Assembly (NCBI RefSeq): GCF_003627155.1
Contig: NZ_CP032621.1
Location: 434,001-498,000 of the forward strand
DNA from: Streptococcus gwangjuense
GTDB lineage: Bacteria > Bacillota > Bacilli > Lactobacillales > Streptococcaceae
DNA: 64,000 nucleotides
Direction: 5' to 3'
The notes below the pieces were generated by a model. It saw only the letters and a program-made list of their open reading frames with translations. It did no database searches and was not told where the DNA came from. A program made the position numbers and the translations under genes. How positions within the stretch are numbered: the first letter of the stretch is position 1; the number at the start of each line of letters is the position of its first letter. Positions 1 through 9,400 of this stretch are shown piece by piece.

Positions 1-693
1 ATGGAAATTGCTGCAAAATTAAAGATTGACCGTACTTTTGTTGCCATGAACAAGAATGAGGGCTGGAAAATTTCAGAATTTATCCCTAATGCCAAGCAAC
101 TAGATTATGATAATTGGGATGATGTAGCAAAAGCAATGGAGCTCTTGAGACGCTTGCACCAATCTGGAGAAAAAACAGATCATTCTTTTGATCAATTTGA
201 GGGAATTGATGATTTTAGACAAAAATTAAAAGCTAGCAATCGTTTTGAATTTGATGGACTTGAAGAGTTGGATAAGAATGTCTCAGTTCTCGAGAAGCTT
301 TTACAAGAAGATCAAGCGAAAAAGGTTCTCTGCCACGGAGATTCTTATAGCCCGAATTTCTTGTTGAATGAAGCTGGCGAAATGAGCTTGATTGATTGGG
401 AATATTCTGGTATGGGAGATCCAGCAGGAGATTTAGGAACCTTTATCGGGTGTTCAAATTATACAGTAGAAGAAGCTGAAAAGGTACTTGAAATCTATTT
501 AAAAGAAGTTCCAGACAAGAGAACCAAACGACACTATTTTGCCTATGTATCAGTGACTTCATATTATTGGTTTTTGTGGGCCCTGTTCCAAGAAAGCGTT
601 GGAAAACCAGTAGGTGAATTTCTTTATATCTGGTATCGTTATACCAAGCAGTATGGAAAACTTGCATTAGATTTATACTTAGAGGAGAATTGA
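1..693 (+). CDS. APH/choline-kinase-like phosphotransferase (5' end outside window)
   Basis: Small-molecule kinase of the aminoglycoside phosphotransferase/choline kinase fold. Visible motifs are the Brenner-type catalytic loop HGDSYSPNFLL (from about residue 112 of the visible part) and the metal-binding motif LIDWEYSGMGDPAGDLG about 18 residues later. The family is usually near 290 residues and only 230 are seen, so the N-terminal lobe with the nucleotide loop probably lies left of the window and the first ATG is internal. It is followed after one base by a small membrane protein and then a permease, suggesting one operon that imports and phosphorylates a substrate. The substrate is not evident: choline, ethanolamine or a thiamine precursor are all possible. 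Confidence 0.8.
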   Translation: MEIAAKLKIDRTFVAMNKNEGWKISEFIPNAKQLDYDNWDDVAKAMELLRRLHQSGEKTDHSFDQFEGIDDFRQKLKASNRFEFDGLEELDKNVSVLEKLLQEDQAKKVLCHGDSYSPNFLLNEAGEMSLIDWEYSGMGDPAGDLGTFIGCSNYTVEEAEKVLEIYLKEVPDKRTKRHYFAYVSVTSYYWFLWALFQESVGKPVGEFLYIWYRYTKQYGKLALDLYLEEN

Positions 694-694
694 G

Positions 695-880
695 ATGAAA
701 CCGACATCTGAAATTGAAGAATTAGTAGCAAATGAAACGAAAAGAAGGCTAGAAGAAATGGAATCACCAAACTATGTGTTTGCTCAGCCATTTTTAAAAA
801 GTGATTTTACTATAGTCATCGCCCTAGTCATAGTCAACCTCATTTTGATTATCCTAGCCATGACAGGAGGTATTCAATAA
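695..880 (+). CDS. 61-residue single-span membrane protein of the kinase/permease operon
   Basis: The N-terminal half is charged and acidic and the C-terminal half is one hydrophobic helix (about residues 38-58, VIALVIVNLILIILAM). The gene starts just after the kinase stop, and its stop is one base before the permease ATG. The permease ribosome binding site (AGGAGG) lies inside its last codons, so the two are probably translationally coupled. A decayed copy in front of the second permease (2584-2776) shows that it belongs to the duplicated unit. Function unknown; an accessory subunit of the permease is a reasonable guess. Confidence 0.65.
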   Translation: MKPTSEIEELVANETKRRLEEMESPNYVFAQPFLKSDFTIVIALVIVNLILIILAMTGGIQ

Positions 881-881
881 A

Positions 882-2309
882 ATGTCTAGGATGAATGACT
901 TTATTCAACAGGAGACGATAACGGGAATTGTTCCCATGACCAACAAGGATCGTCAGTATTCTTTCTGGGATCTCTTCTTATCGACAAGTGGTTTTGCTAT
1001 TGCAACTTGGTGTTATACCCAAGGAGCTTATGTGGCTCAATATTTGACCTTTAATCAAATGTTGATTAATATTTTTAGCTTTAACATTATTTGGGTTTTT
1101 ATCGAATGTCTCCCAATCTTGTTTGCGGTTAAATATGGAATTGATTTGTGGATTTGGTTGAGGGCTGTCTTAGGAAAAAAAGGGGTAGCCTTGCTATCAA
1201 CCATTATTAGCTTAGCTAACTTTGGCTGGTACGCCGTTGCGGCTAATCTTTTTGCCAATTCTATGATCCACTTGGGAAATAATTTTGGCCTTGGTTTAGA
1301 CAAGGGAGTATGGGCACCGATTTTAGGTACTCTCTGTGTTCTCCTTGGAACGCTGATTGCCCTTGGAGGTCCAGAAGTGATCAAATGGACCAATAGATTC
1401 TTGGTCATTGCCTTGTTGATTGTCGGTCTCATTATCGTTGGAATCTGTTTTGTAGCTGTGCCTATCACTGACATTATGAATATTCAACCAGCTACCCAAG
1501 GAGATTTAACGCCATTAGAACGCTTCATGCTTTCTGGGGAAGGAAATGTTGCTTTTGCCTTCTCTTGGTCTACACAAGCATTGGTCTTGCCACGTTTGGC
1601 AAAATCAGAACGTAGTGGCTATTGGGCTACAGCTTTATCATACGGGGTTGTCGCTCCATTCTTCGTTGCGACAGGTGGAGTCATGGCTCTAGCCATGTTT
1701 GTCAAAACAGGTGTTTATGAAAGTGATCCAACGACGATGCTTTCCACTCTAAGCACACCTGCTTTTGCCCTTTTAAGTTTACTATTAGTAGCCTTTGCCA
1801 ATATTGGAACCCAAGGTACAGGATCTTATGTGAACTGTATGATTGTAAAAAGTGGGATGCCCAAAGTAAGCTATAAACTAATGGTTTGGATTGCCATGGT
1901 TTACGTGAGCCTACTCACCATCTGGGGAGGAGTAGAAGAGTACTTCGGTTCCTTCATCTCCCTAGCCGCCTATATTCAGGGGCCAATTATTGGTATGATT
2001 GTTGTCGACTACTTTATCTTAAGAAAACGAAAACTTGACTTGCGTTCAGCTTATTTCCTTGAGGGACACGATGCTTACGAGTTTACCAAAGGATTTAACT
2101 TAGTTGGCTTATCTTGCGTATTTATCTCCTTGTTGGTTGCAGTACTATTTGTTTATAACCCTGTAACAGCACAGATTCAAAGCCCAATCTTTTTAATCAC
2201 AACGGGTAGTGGCTTTACTGCGATTTTTGGAGGTCTATTGTACTGGTTAGCTAGCTTAACTCCTTTAAAACGCTATATGATCAAGGATCGAGATTCCGTT
2301 ACGATTTAA
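882..2309 (+). CDS. NCS1-type (cytosine/purine/HMP-like) permease, copy 1
   Basis: Polytopic membrane protein of 475 residues with about 12 hydrophobic segments, in the range of the nucleobase:cation symporter-1 (CodB/CytX-like) family. The N-terminal region around TNKDRQYSFWDLFL, the helix-breaking GNVAFAFSWSTQA segment and the conserved GSYVNCMIVKSG loop fit the family. It follows an APH-type kinase, which suggests uptake coupled to phosphorylation. The substrate cannot be read from sequence, and the start of the operon, with any riboswitch, is outside the window. A near-identical paralogue lies at 2778-4205. Confidence 0.78.
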   Translation: MSRMNDFIQQETITGIVPMTNKDRQYSFWDLFLSTSGFAIATWCYTQGAYVAQYLTFNQMLINIFSFNIIWVFIECLPILFAVKYGIDLWIWLRAVLGKKGVALLSTIISLANFGWYAVAANLFANSMIHLGNNFGLGLDKGVWAPILGTLCVLLGTLIALGGPEVIKWTNRFLVIALLIVGLIIVGICFVAVPITDIMNIQPATQGDLTPLERFMLSGEGNVAFAFSWSTQALVLPRLAKSERSGYWATALSYGVVAPFFVATGGVMALAMFVKTGVYESDPTTMLSTLSTPAFALLSLLLVAFANIGTQGTGSYVNCMIVKSGMPKVSYKLMVWIAMVYVSLLTIWGGVEEYFGSFISLAAYIQGPIIGMIVVDYFILRKRKLDLRSAYFLEGHDAYEFTKGFNLVGLSCVFISLLVAVLFVYNPVTAQIQSPIFLITTGSGFTAIFGGLLYWLASLTPLKRYMIKDRDSVTI

Positions 2310-2369
2310 GAATAGAGGATTGATTAGAAACGTCCCTCTTACTAGAGAATTTAGAAAATCTTTATTGAT

Positions 2370-2583
2370 ACGGTAGAATAGGCTGAACAGGTATTTGAAA
2401 TTTCTGTAGAAGAAATTCCAAACGTGAAAACGAAATACAGCTATCTAGCTCAGGTGTTTGGAACATCATACTATCACTCTTTTGTGAGGATTATTTTAAG
2501 TGAATCCATTAGGAAAGTTTCTCTGTATTTGGTACCATTATAGTGGGCAGTATGGTCAACTAAAATTAATTTTTAGTCGGAGG
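2370..2583 (+). pseudogene. Decayed copy of the kinase C-terminus
   Basis: Reading from 2370, an in-frame stop is followed by EQVFEISVEEIPN, which aligns with EKVLEIYLKEVPD of the kinase at 1-693. The similarity continues through GTSYYHSF and LSESIRK. After a frameshift, the segment LYIWYHYSGQYGQL (about 2523-2565) matches LYIWYRYTKQYGKL near the kinase C-terminus. Stops and a frameshift make it non-functional. Only the last third of the kinase is represented. Confidence 0.8.
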
Positions 2584-2776
2584 AATGACAAAATAAGAAT
2601 TGGTATTGAACTTGAACAATTAGTTGTAGGAGAAACTAAAAAATGACTATAAAAATGAAAGCCTTAATCTATGTGTATTTATCTCCCCTTTCTTAAAAGT
2701 TTATTTTACATAAGTAATTGATATGATAGTCAATCATATTCTGATTATCTTAGCCATGACAGGAGGTATTCAATAA
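2584..2776 (+). pseudogene. Decayed copy of the 61-residue membrane protein gene
   Basis: The segment IELEQLVVGETKK (2608-2646) aligns with EIEELVANETKR of the intact gene at 695-880. LIYVYLSPFLKVYFT (about 2670-2714) aligns with the PNYVFAQPFLKSDFT region, and the last codons (ILIILAMTGGIQ) are intact with the same AGGAGG ribosome binding site for the next permease. Stops and frameshifts destroy the reading frame. The 3' tail may be preserved because it carries the permease translation signal. Confidence 0.8.
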
Positions 2777-2777
2777 A

Positions 2778-4205
2778 ATGTCCAAGATGAATGACTTCAT
2801 TCAACAGGAGACCATAACGGGAATCGTTCCCATGACCAACAAGGATCGTCAGTATTCTTTCTGGGATCTCTTCCTATCGACAAGTGGTTTTGCCATCGCA
2901 ACCTGGTGTTATACCCAAGGAGCCTATGTGGCTCAATATTTAACCTTTAATCAAATGTTGATTAATATTTTTAGTTTTAACATTATCTGGGTCTTTATTG
3001 AATGTCTCCCTATTTTGTTTGCTGTTAAATATGGAATTGATTTATGGATTTGGTTGAGAGCCGTTCTAGGTAAAAAAGGGGTGGCCATTCTATCAACCGT
3101 GATTAGTCTGGCGAATTTTGGTTGGTACGCCGTTACCGCTGATCTTTTTGCCAGCTCCATGATTCATTTGGCAAATAATTTTGGGCTTGGTTTAGACAAG
3201 GGAGTATGGGCACCGATTCTAGGCACCCTCTGTGTTCTCCTTGGAACGCTGATTGCTCTTGGGGGCCCAGATGTGATTAAAGGTACTAATCGCTTTCTGG
3301 TGGTTGCCTTGTTATTTGTTGGGCTAATCATCGTTGGAATCTGTTTTGTTGCGGTTCCGATTAGCGATATTATGAATGTCCAACCTGCCATCCAAGAAAA
3401 TTTGACACCGATTGAACGTTTTATGATGTCAGGGGAAGGAAATGTGGCCGTAGCCTTTTCTTGGTCTACACAAGCCTTTGTCTTACCACGTTTGGCAAAA
3501 TCAGAACGCAGTGGCTATTGGGCTACAGCCTTGTCATATGGGGTTGTTGCTCCATTCTTTGCTGCGACAGGTGGAGTCATGGCTCTAGCCATGTTTGTCA
3601 AAACAGGTGTTTATGAAAGTGATCCAACAACCATGCTATCAACTCTAAGCACACCTACCTTTGCCCTTTTAAGTTTACTACTAGTAGCCTTTGCAAATAT
3701 TGGAACCCAAGGGACAGGATCATACGTGAACTGTATGATTGTAAAAAGTGGGATGCCCAAAGTAAGCTATAAACTAATGGTTTGGATTGCCATGGTATAC
3801 GTGAGCCTACTTACAATTTGGGGAGGAGTGGAAGAGTACTTCGGTTCCTTCATCTCACTAGCCGCTTATATTCAAGGACCCATTATCGGAATGATCGTTG
3901 TCGACTACTTTATCTTGAGAAAACGAAAACTCGATTTGCGTTCAGCCTATTTCCTTGAGAGACATAAAGCTTATGAGTTTACAAATGGCTTTAATCTGGT
4001 AGGATTATCTTGTGTAATCATTTCCTTGTTAGTTGCGGTACTATTTGTTTATAACCCTGTAACAAAGCACATCCAGAGTCCTATGTTCCTGCTCACAACT
4101 GGTAGTGGCTTCACTGCAATTTTTGGAGGTCTATTGTACTGGTTAGCTAGCTTAACTCGTTTAAAACGCTATATGCTCAAGGATAAAGATTCCGTTAAGA
4201 TTTAA
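2778..4205 (+). CDS. NCS1-type permease, copy 2
   Basis: Full-length 475-residue paralogue of the permease at 882-2309, identical over most of its length. Differences concentrate around residues 100-220 and near the C-terminus, including VTADLFASS versus VAANLFANS. The same ribosome binding site context (acaggaggtattcaataaaATG) is kept. It comes from duplication of the kinase/small protein/permease unit, in which the first two genes of the second copy are now pseudogenes. Whether the copy has diverged in substrate is unknown. An IS remnant follows directly. Confidence 0.78.
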   Translation: MSKMNDFIQQETITGIVPMTNKDRQYSFWDLFLSTSGFAIATWCYTQGAYVAQYLTFNQMLINIFSFNIIWVFIECLPILFAVKYGIDLWIWLRAVLGKKGVAILSTVISLANFGWYAVTADLFASSMIHLANNFGLGLDKGVWAPILGTLCVLLGTLIALGGPDVIKGTNRFLVVALLFVGLIIVGICFVAVPISDIMNVQPAIQENLTPIERFMMSGEGNVAVAFSWSTQAFVLPRLAKSERSGYWATALSYGVVAPFFAATGGVMALAMFVKTGVYESDPTTMLSTLSTPTFALLSLLLVAFANIGTQGTGSYVNCMIVKSGMPKVSYKLMVWIAMVYVSLLTIWGGVEEYFGSFISLAAYIQGPIIGMIVVDYFILRKRKLDLRSAYFLERHKAYEFTNGFNLVGLSCVIISLLVAVLFVYNPVTKHIQSPMFLLTTGSGFTAIFGGLLYWLASLTRLKRYMLKDKDSVKI

Positions 4206-4221
4206 GGTTAAGAGAGAACGT

Positions 4222-4437
4222 TGTGTACTACCCCAAAAAGTTGGAAAAATAATTATTGAAAGGATTTAGTTCTGTATTGCACAGGACTAAGTCCTTTTAG
4301 TTTTACATTAATTCGTTTATTATTGTAGGAATCAATGTAGTCTACAATAGCTTGTTCTAATTGCTTAAGAGACGTAAACGTCTTCTTATAGCCATAAAAT
4401 ATTTCCGATTTCAAAATGCCGAAGAAGGAAGCCACGT
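4222..4437 (-). mobile_element. IS3-family insertion sequence remnant (transposase C-terminus plus one end)
   Basis: On the minus strand 4253-4435 reads the last about 60 residues of an IS150-like OrfB transposase, including FFGILKSE, YIDSYNNKR and the LSPVQYR ending typical of the rve domain C-terminus. The stop lies about 30 bp from a terminal sequence starting tgtactaccccaaaaagttgg (4222), which has the look of an IS3-type inverted-repeat end. The rest of the transposase and the other end are gone. The remnant runs straight into a truncated livF at about 4438, so a deletion followed insertion. Confidence 0.75.
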
Positions 4438-4883
4438 CTTTCCTGGCTTGACTGTTATGGAAAACCTTGAAATGGGAGCTTTCTTAAAGAAAAACCATGA
4501 AGAAAATCAAGCTAACTTGAAGAAGGTTTTCTCACGTTTCCCACGTCTTGAAGAACGGAAGAACCAGGATGCAGCCACTCTTTCAGGGGGGGGAACAACA
4601 AATGCTTGCCATGGGATGCGCTCTTATGTCAACACCAAAACTTCTTCTTTTAGATGAACCATCAATGGGACTTGCACCAATCTTTATCCAAGAGATTTTT
4701 GATATCATTCAAGATATCCAGAAACAAGGAACAACCGTCCTCTTGATTGAACAAAATGCCAATAAAGCACTCGTAATCTCTGACCGAGGATATGTATTGG
4801 AAACAGGGAAAATCGTCCTATCAGGAACAGGAAAAGAACTCGCCTCATCAGAAGAAGTCAGAAAAGCATATCTAGGTGACTAA
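4438..4883 (+). pseudogene. livF: 5'-truncated, frameshifted branched-chain amino acid ABC ATPase (LivF)
   Basis: The remnant starts at the VFPGLTVMENLEMGAF segment and carries the ABC signature, Walker B (KLLLLDEPSMGLAP) and the H-loop region typical of LivF, ending RKAYLGD. About the first 85-90 residues, with Walker A, are replaced by the IS remnant. A run of eight G at about 4586-4593, in the signature SGGEQQ, shifts the frame by one base; seven would keep it open. The gene is therefore broken twice. In S. pneumoniae livF is, from memory, the last gene of livJHMGF and lies just before acuB, so this marks the site of a lost liv operon. Confidence 0.88.
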
Positions 4884-4907
4884 AAAGGTCCGGGGGACCT
4901 TTTTAGT
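4879..4907 (+). terminator. Rho-independent terminator after livF remnant
   Basis: Perfect inverted repeat actaaaaaggtcc / ggaccttttta with a three-base GGG loop. The T-run lies inside the 3' arm and the A-run inside the 5' arm, so it could work in both directions. From 4908 to 5070 I see no gene. Confidence 0.8.
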
Positions 4908-5071
4908 CGGTGAATAGAGATTGAGAAGCAATTTTCATCTGCACTGGAAGGTTAGCTTCTGATAATTAAAATAAAATCGAATGAAGCGTACACCTACTCT
5001 TCATTCACAGAGTTCGATTTCAGAGCTCTTTTTGCTAGCTTATTCATACTTTTCTGAATTTTGAAAAAGAA

Positions 5072-5110
5072 ATGTAAGCGTTTGATAGATTTACAAAAAG
5101 ATTGTATAAT
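5072..5110 (+). promoter_or_regulatory. acuB promoter with overlapping cre-like site
   Basis: A -35 TTGATA (5082-5087) and -10 TATAAT (5105-5110) are separated by 17 bp. The sequence ATGTAAGCGTTTGAT (5072-5086) matches the CcpA cre consensus with one mismatch and overlaps the -35, which would give carbon catabolite control. This is inference from motif matching. Confidence 0.6.
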
Positions 5111-5139
5111 AGGGATAAGAACAGAAAAGGAGAAGTCTC

Positions 5140-5796
5140 ATGGCAGTTAAAGATTTTATGACCCGTAAGGTAGTGTATATTAGTCCAGATACAACAGTAT
5201 CTCATGCAGCAGATTTGATGAGAGAGCAAGGGTTGCATCGCTTGCCTGTTATCGAAAATGATCAATTAGTTGGTTTGGTAACTGAAGGAACCATTGCGCA
5301 AGCTAGTCCATCCAAAGCAACCAGTCTTTCTATCTATGAGATGAACTATCTTCTAAATAAGACAAAAGTAAAAGATGTGATGATTCGCGAAGTTGTCACT
5401 GTTTCAGGCTATGCGAGTCTAGAGGATGCAACTTATCTGATGTTGAAAAATAAGATTGGTATTCTTCCTGTAGTAGATAACCATCAAGTCTATGGGGTTA
5501 TTACGGACCGTGATGTTTTCCAAGCCTTTCTTGAAATTGCTGGTTATGGTGAGGAAGGAATTCGTGTGCGCTTTGTTACGGAAAACGAAATTGGCGTTCT
5601 TGGAAAAATTATTTCTTTGATTGTAGAAGAAAAGTTGAATATCTCGCATACAGTCAATATTCCGCGTAAAGATGGTAAGGTGATTATAGAAGTTCAAATC
5701 GATGGATCAATTGATTTACCAGCCTTGAAAGAAAAATTTGAATCAGAGAATATTCAAGTAGAAGAAATTACTCGTACTTCAGCAAAAGTCTTGTAA
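5140..5796 (+). CDS. acuB: CBS-pair plus ACT domain protein (AcuB-like)
   Basis: 218 residues. Two CBS motifs lie at about residues 1-60 (VKDFMTRKVVYISPDTTV, HRLPVIEND, GLVTEG) and 75-130 (VKDVMIREVVTVSGYASLEDA, GILPVVDN, GVITDRDVF). An ACT-like domain follows from about residue 140 (RVRFVTENEIGVLGKI). CBS pairs bind adenosyl nucleotides and ACT domains bind amino acids, so this is a small cytosolic ligand-sensing protein whose target is not known. The start has a strong ribosome binding site (aaaaggagaagtctcATG). In S. pneumoniae the gene is followed, from memory, by prfB; here the T7SS island separates them. Confidence 0.82.
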   Translation: MAVKDFMTRKVVYISPDTTVSHAADLMREQGLHRLPVIENDQLVGLVTEGTIAQASPSKATSLSIYEMNYLLNKTKVKDVMIREVVTVSGYASLEDATYLMLKNKIGILPVVDNHQVYGVITDRDVFQAFLEIAGYGEEGIRVRFVTENEIGVLGKIISLIVEEKLNISHTVNIPRKDGKVIIEVQIDGSIDLPALKEKFESENIQVEEITRTSAKVL

Positions 5797-5800
5797 GAAA

Positions 5801-5823
5801 GGAAGCCGAAAGGCTTCTTTTTA
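5801..5823 (+). terminator. Terminator of acuB
   Basis: Stem ggaagcc / ggcttc with GAAA tetraloop, followed by T6 (5816-5821). Confidence 0.85.
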
Positions 5824-5836
5824 CGTGTAATAAGGG

Positions 5837-5863
5837 ATTAGAGCAAAAGATGGAAAGAAATGA
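5837..5863 (+). repeat. Left copy of 27-bp direct repeat bounding the T7SS island
   Basis: Starts attagagcaaaaga and ends gaaagaaatga. The same 27 bases recur at 44351-44377 with a single G/A difference at position 13. The left copy follows the acuB terminator and the right copy lies just upstream of the prfB -10, so together they enclose exactly the DNA foreign to the acuB-prfB arrangement. Confidence 0.8.
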
Positions 5864-5878
5864 ATGAAAATCTGAAAT

Positions 5879-5932
5879 ATTACCTTTTGATTTAGAGTAA
5901 AGGTAATTTAAAATTTAAAGATTTTTAAATTT
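5879..5932. repeat. Two adjacent inverted repeats in AT-rich DNA upstream of esxA
   Basis: ATTACCTTT (5879-5887) pairs with AAAGGTAAT (5899-5907). AAATTTAAA (5911-5919) pairs with TTTAAATTT (5924-5932). They lie in the 245-bp gene-free stretch between the left direct repeat and esxA and could be operators or relics of the insertion. Nothing else coding was seen in 5864-6108. Confidence 0.45.
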
Positions 5933-6053
5933 TCTAAATATTGACAGAAGTAATAAATCGAAAAAATTATGCTGTATTTTATAAGTAACTATTTATTGTA
6001 TTCTATATGACTTTAATTATGGATTAATACTATAAATTTTTTTCCAAAAATCC

Positions 6054-6082
6054 TTGATTCATATATGAAATAATGTTATAAT
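6054..6082 (+). promoter_or_regulatory. Promoter of esxA
   Basis: TTGATT (6054-6059) and TATAAT (6077-6082) with 17-bp spacing, 26 bp before the esxA ATG, which has an aggag ribosome binding site. Confidence 0.7.
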
Positions 6083-6108
6083 AAAACAAAAAACATAGGA
6101 GTAAAAAT

Positions 6109-6405
6109 ATGTCAGGACAAATTCGTGTATCTCCAGAAACCCTCCAATCACGTGCACGTGAATATGGAAAAGCTGCAAACGATATCAGAGTTATTTTGAG
6201 CAATCTTCAACGCTTGCAAGATACCTTGCGTTCGGAATGGGAAGGTGCTGCGTTCCAAGGCTTTGATCAACAATTCTCTGAATTGAAACCAAAGGTTGAA
6301 AACTTTGCTGATTTAATGCAACAAATCAATACACAACTTGATAAGACTGCTCAAGCGATGCAACAAAATGACCAAGACTTATCTAGAAACTTTGGTCTTC
6401 AATAA
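6109..6405 (+). CDS. esxA: WXG100 secreted protein EsxA
   Basis: 98 residues, the usual length for the family. It forms a helical hairpin with the turn motif W44-E45-G46 (SEWEGAAF). EsxA is the small secreted substrate and core component of type VII secretion systems and is exported as a helical dimer. It is the first gene of the island, has its own promoter, and is followed by a strong hairpin terminator before esaA, which would give excess EsxA over the membrane components. It is the only WXG100 gene in the window. Identification is firm; the exact role of EsxA in streptococcal type VIIb export is from related systems. Confidence 0.93.
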   Translation: MSGQIRVSPETLQSRAREYGKAANDIRVILSNLQRLQDTLRSEWEGAAFQGFDQQFSELKPKVENFADLMQQINTQLDKTAQAMQQNDQDLSRNFGLQ

Positions 6406-6408
6406 TCT

Positions 6409-6445
6409 AAAGTTGAGGTTGAGGAGAAATCCTCAACTTTTTTAC
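6409..6445 (+). terminator. Terminator/attenuator between esxA and esaA
   Basis: Stem aaagttgagg / cctcaacttt with a 12-base loop, followed by a T-run. Since I see no strong promoter between it and esaA, partial read-through probably feeds the downstream genes. Confidence 0.8.
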
Positions 6446-6467
6446 TATATTTAATTAAGGAGAAAAT

Positions 6468-9400
6468 GTGAGAAAGAAAGTTTTATTTAGCTTAGGGATG
6501 CTACTGTTATTTGTGACAATGATAGTATCCTTCTTTGCAATTGTAAAACCAACACCTATCAGCCGAACGAACTCAGATTCCTCGGTGCAACAAGCCCCTA
6601 TTAAAGTAGCTATTGTTAATGAAGATACGGGTAAGGTATATAATGGACAACCGATTAACATTGCGAATACTTTAGTAAATTCGTTCATAGCTAAAAATAA
6701 TTACAAAGTGGAAGTTGTTTCTAGGTCAATCGCTGAAAGCGGTCTAAAAAATGAGACTTATCAGTTGATGATAGTCTTGCCAAGTAAATTTTCAGAAGAA
6801 GCTTTAGCAATCGAATCAACTTCCCCTGTTCAGGCGAAGTTTCAATATCAAATTCAATCAAGTGACCAACTGACTGTCAAACAGGCTGAACAAGCTGTAG
6901 TAGCTTTCAAAGAGCTCTTTAATAAGGATTTGATTAATATTTATTTCACTAGTATTATCGGGAATTTGAAAACAGCACAAGGCCAGGTTGCAGATGTAGT
7001 TACAAATGAACATGAGTCACTGACTTCTTTTAATAATAAGTTAGTGGATCCTCTTGCTCAATATGGTCAACAGTTTAATGGGTTGGGTTCATCACCGAAT
7101 AATCTCTTATCATCGTATTCGTCATTTAACAAGACCCTGTTAAATACAAATGATGCCTTTAAATCAATTGATTCTGTTAATAAGACATATGAGGAAACAA
7201 TAAATGGAATAGATAAGCAACAAAAAAAATGGGATAATTCCTTGAATACTAGAGAACAGGCTTTGTCCAACTATGATAAAGACTTTTCCAAATTATCAGT
7301 TGAGAAACAATTATCTCAATTGGCTGCTATAAACACTCAATTTAATAATAATTTTTCAGAGCCAGCTATTTGGAAAGAAACCACTGATAAGGCTTCTTCC
7401 TATAACAAAGATATCGCAAAACTTCTAGAAAGTTTGAAGAAGAATAATAAGGAAATTGATGATACCTTATCAAATTATGATACAAAGATTAGAGAAGCAG
7501 TAGAGTCTTCCTTGGCTAAAAACCCATCAGCGGTAGATGGAGCTAATAAAACTCTTGGAAGTTATATCAAGTCGTTAAATACTAGTATGCAAAATCAAAT
7601 TACTAGTAAATGGCCAAGTGTATACTACGATGATACAACTATAAATAATCTCTCTTTGTCAGATACTGATAAACAACATTTGAAAAATATTAGTGCTTTT
7701 ATACGGTGGTATAGTAAGAAGATAGGGAAAGATTTGCCAACTTTGCAATCTACAACACTTGAAAATGAAGAATTCTCTCAGTTAAAGAATGACATTAAGT
7801 CTAAGAGCACAACAAAACGTGAGCTAACTTTACCTTCGTTTGAAGGAAAAATTTCAAAATTAAAGATAACAGTACCAAGCGGATACTATCTTAAAGAATC
7901 AAATTTTGGATTTTCTGATCTTGGAGGAGGTAGTTATCAGGTATCTTTCCCTGGTGAAGTATCTCCAGGTATGACTATTTCATACACACTAGGAATCAAG
8001 AATGAAAATGATCTCAATGTCTTGTCACCTGTGCTTGTTAAGTATCAATTAGATACGACAGAAGATGTAAAAGTTATAAAGGAAGATGCCCCTTATGTAG
8101 AAAAAGATAAAATAGAGAATGAGACAGTTCATGCTGCGCCTGTTAGTCCAGCTACTTCTGTAGCTTCAGGTTCCTCTACGCCTGATGTGCAGAAACCAAC
8201 AGAAATTATTACAATTACGAAGACCATCACGACTACTAAGATAAATCAAACAGAAAAAAAAGTTTTGAATCGTCATTATGAGATGCAAGACATTATTTCT
8301 AACTGGGAGTACAATCCTACCAAGCTAACTCAAGCGGTTTATAAAGATGTTGAGGCGTATCTACAGTTATCAGGACTTGTTACTGCGTATTACGGCTTAG
8401 ATTTATCTAAAAATACGTACACAGACACTACGTTTGTTCCAGCAGAAGGTTCTCTTGCTGCCTTAGCAAATAATGATGACCTCAAGACCATTGTGACCAA
8501 TCTAATCAAAGCAACTACAGTAGAAGCTCTAAAATCAGATTTGAAGATTTCTGATAAAAAATTGACGGATATTCAGTCACGATTAGCCAATGCTGAGAAA
8601 TTAACATCTAACATCGAACAGCTGAGAACAACAACCAATGATCTAATAACTCAGTTAAGACAGTTAATTGAACAGACCAAATTAGTGGATACAACGATTA
8701 AAGGTAAACCTAGTTTTGTTGCAACAGAAAAAGTAGATAATACTAGTATGGTTAATGTTAGTATGGATATGAACAGGGACCTAGGTACACTGATTTCAGC
8801 TAGTAAAACCTTGATGGACAATACAAAAGCAAACCAAGCTGTTTCTGAGACGATACAAGCTACTATGACTCAGTTGACGAATGATGTTAATACATTGGAA
8901 AAAGACGGAAAATCATTAAGTGCACGCGTTTCTGAATTGAAAAATATCATGTCTAGTGAATATGGTTCAAACGAAGAATTCCTTAAAAACTTTTCTACTG
9001 TTTTGAGCAATACTAGAACGGGTAATACGAAAAATGATGCAGTCTATGAATATTTGTCAAATCCTGTTGATGCTTCTAAAATTGGGAATGTTGTATCAGC
9101 TGCGACCAATAGACCGTCACAGACGAATCGTCAAGATGAGAGATCAGGACTCCTTGTTATCTTAATCAGCTATCTTGTTAGCTTGGTTGTTGCCTATCTT
9201 TTCCAACATGCAGATAAAGAAGAATTGCAAAGATTAATCAGTTTGAAGGACCGTTTGTCATGGAGAAATTCTTCTGGACCAATGTTCTTCCTAAGTGTGA
9301 TTTCAGTAGCTGTTGGTTCTATAATTGCGATTGTTTCTGGAGTTAAACTTGCTTTCTCTGTAGGTCAATTGAGCTGGTTTGTAATGCTTCTTGTCTTGGT

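Noticed and set aside
1..200. Looked for a TPP or other riboswitch before the kinase/permease unit
   Set aside because: The upstream region is outside the window; between the two units I find only decayed genes.
4361..4437. Open frame joining IS DNA to livF as a new N-terminus
   Set aside because: It reads the antisense of the transposase and has no ribosome binding site; the frameshift at the G run breaks it anyway.
4908..5070. Inverted repeat aaatcgaatgaag / cttcattc...ttcgattt between livF and acuB
   Set aside because: Imperfect, without T-run or neighbouring gene context; could be chance in AT-rich DNA, so not listed as a feature.
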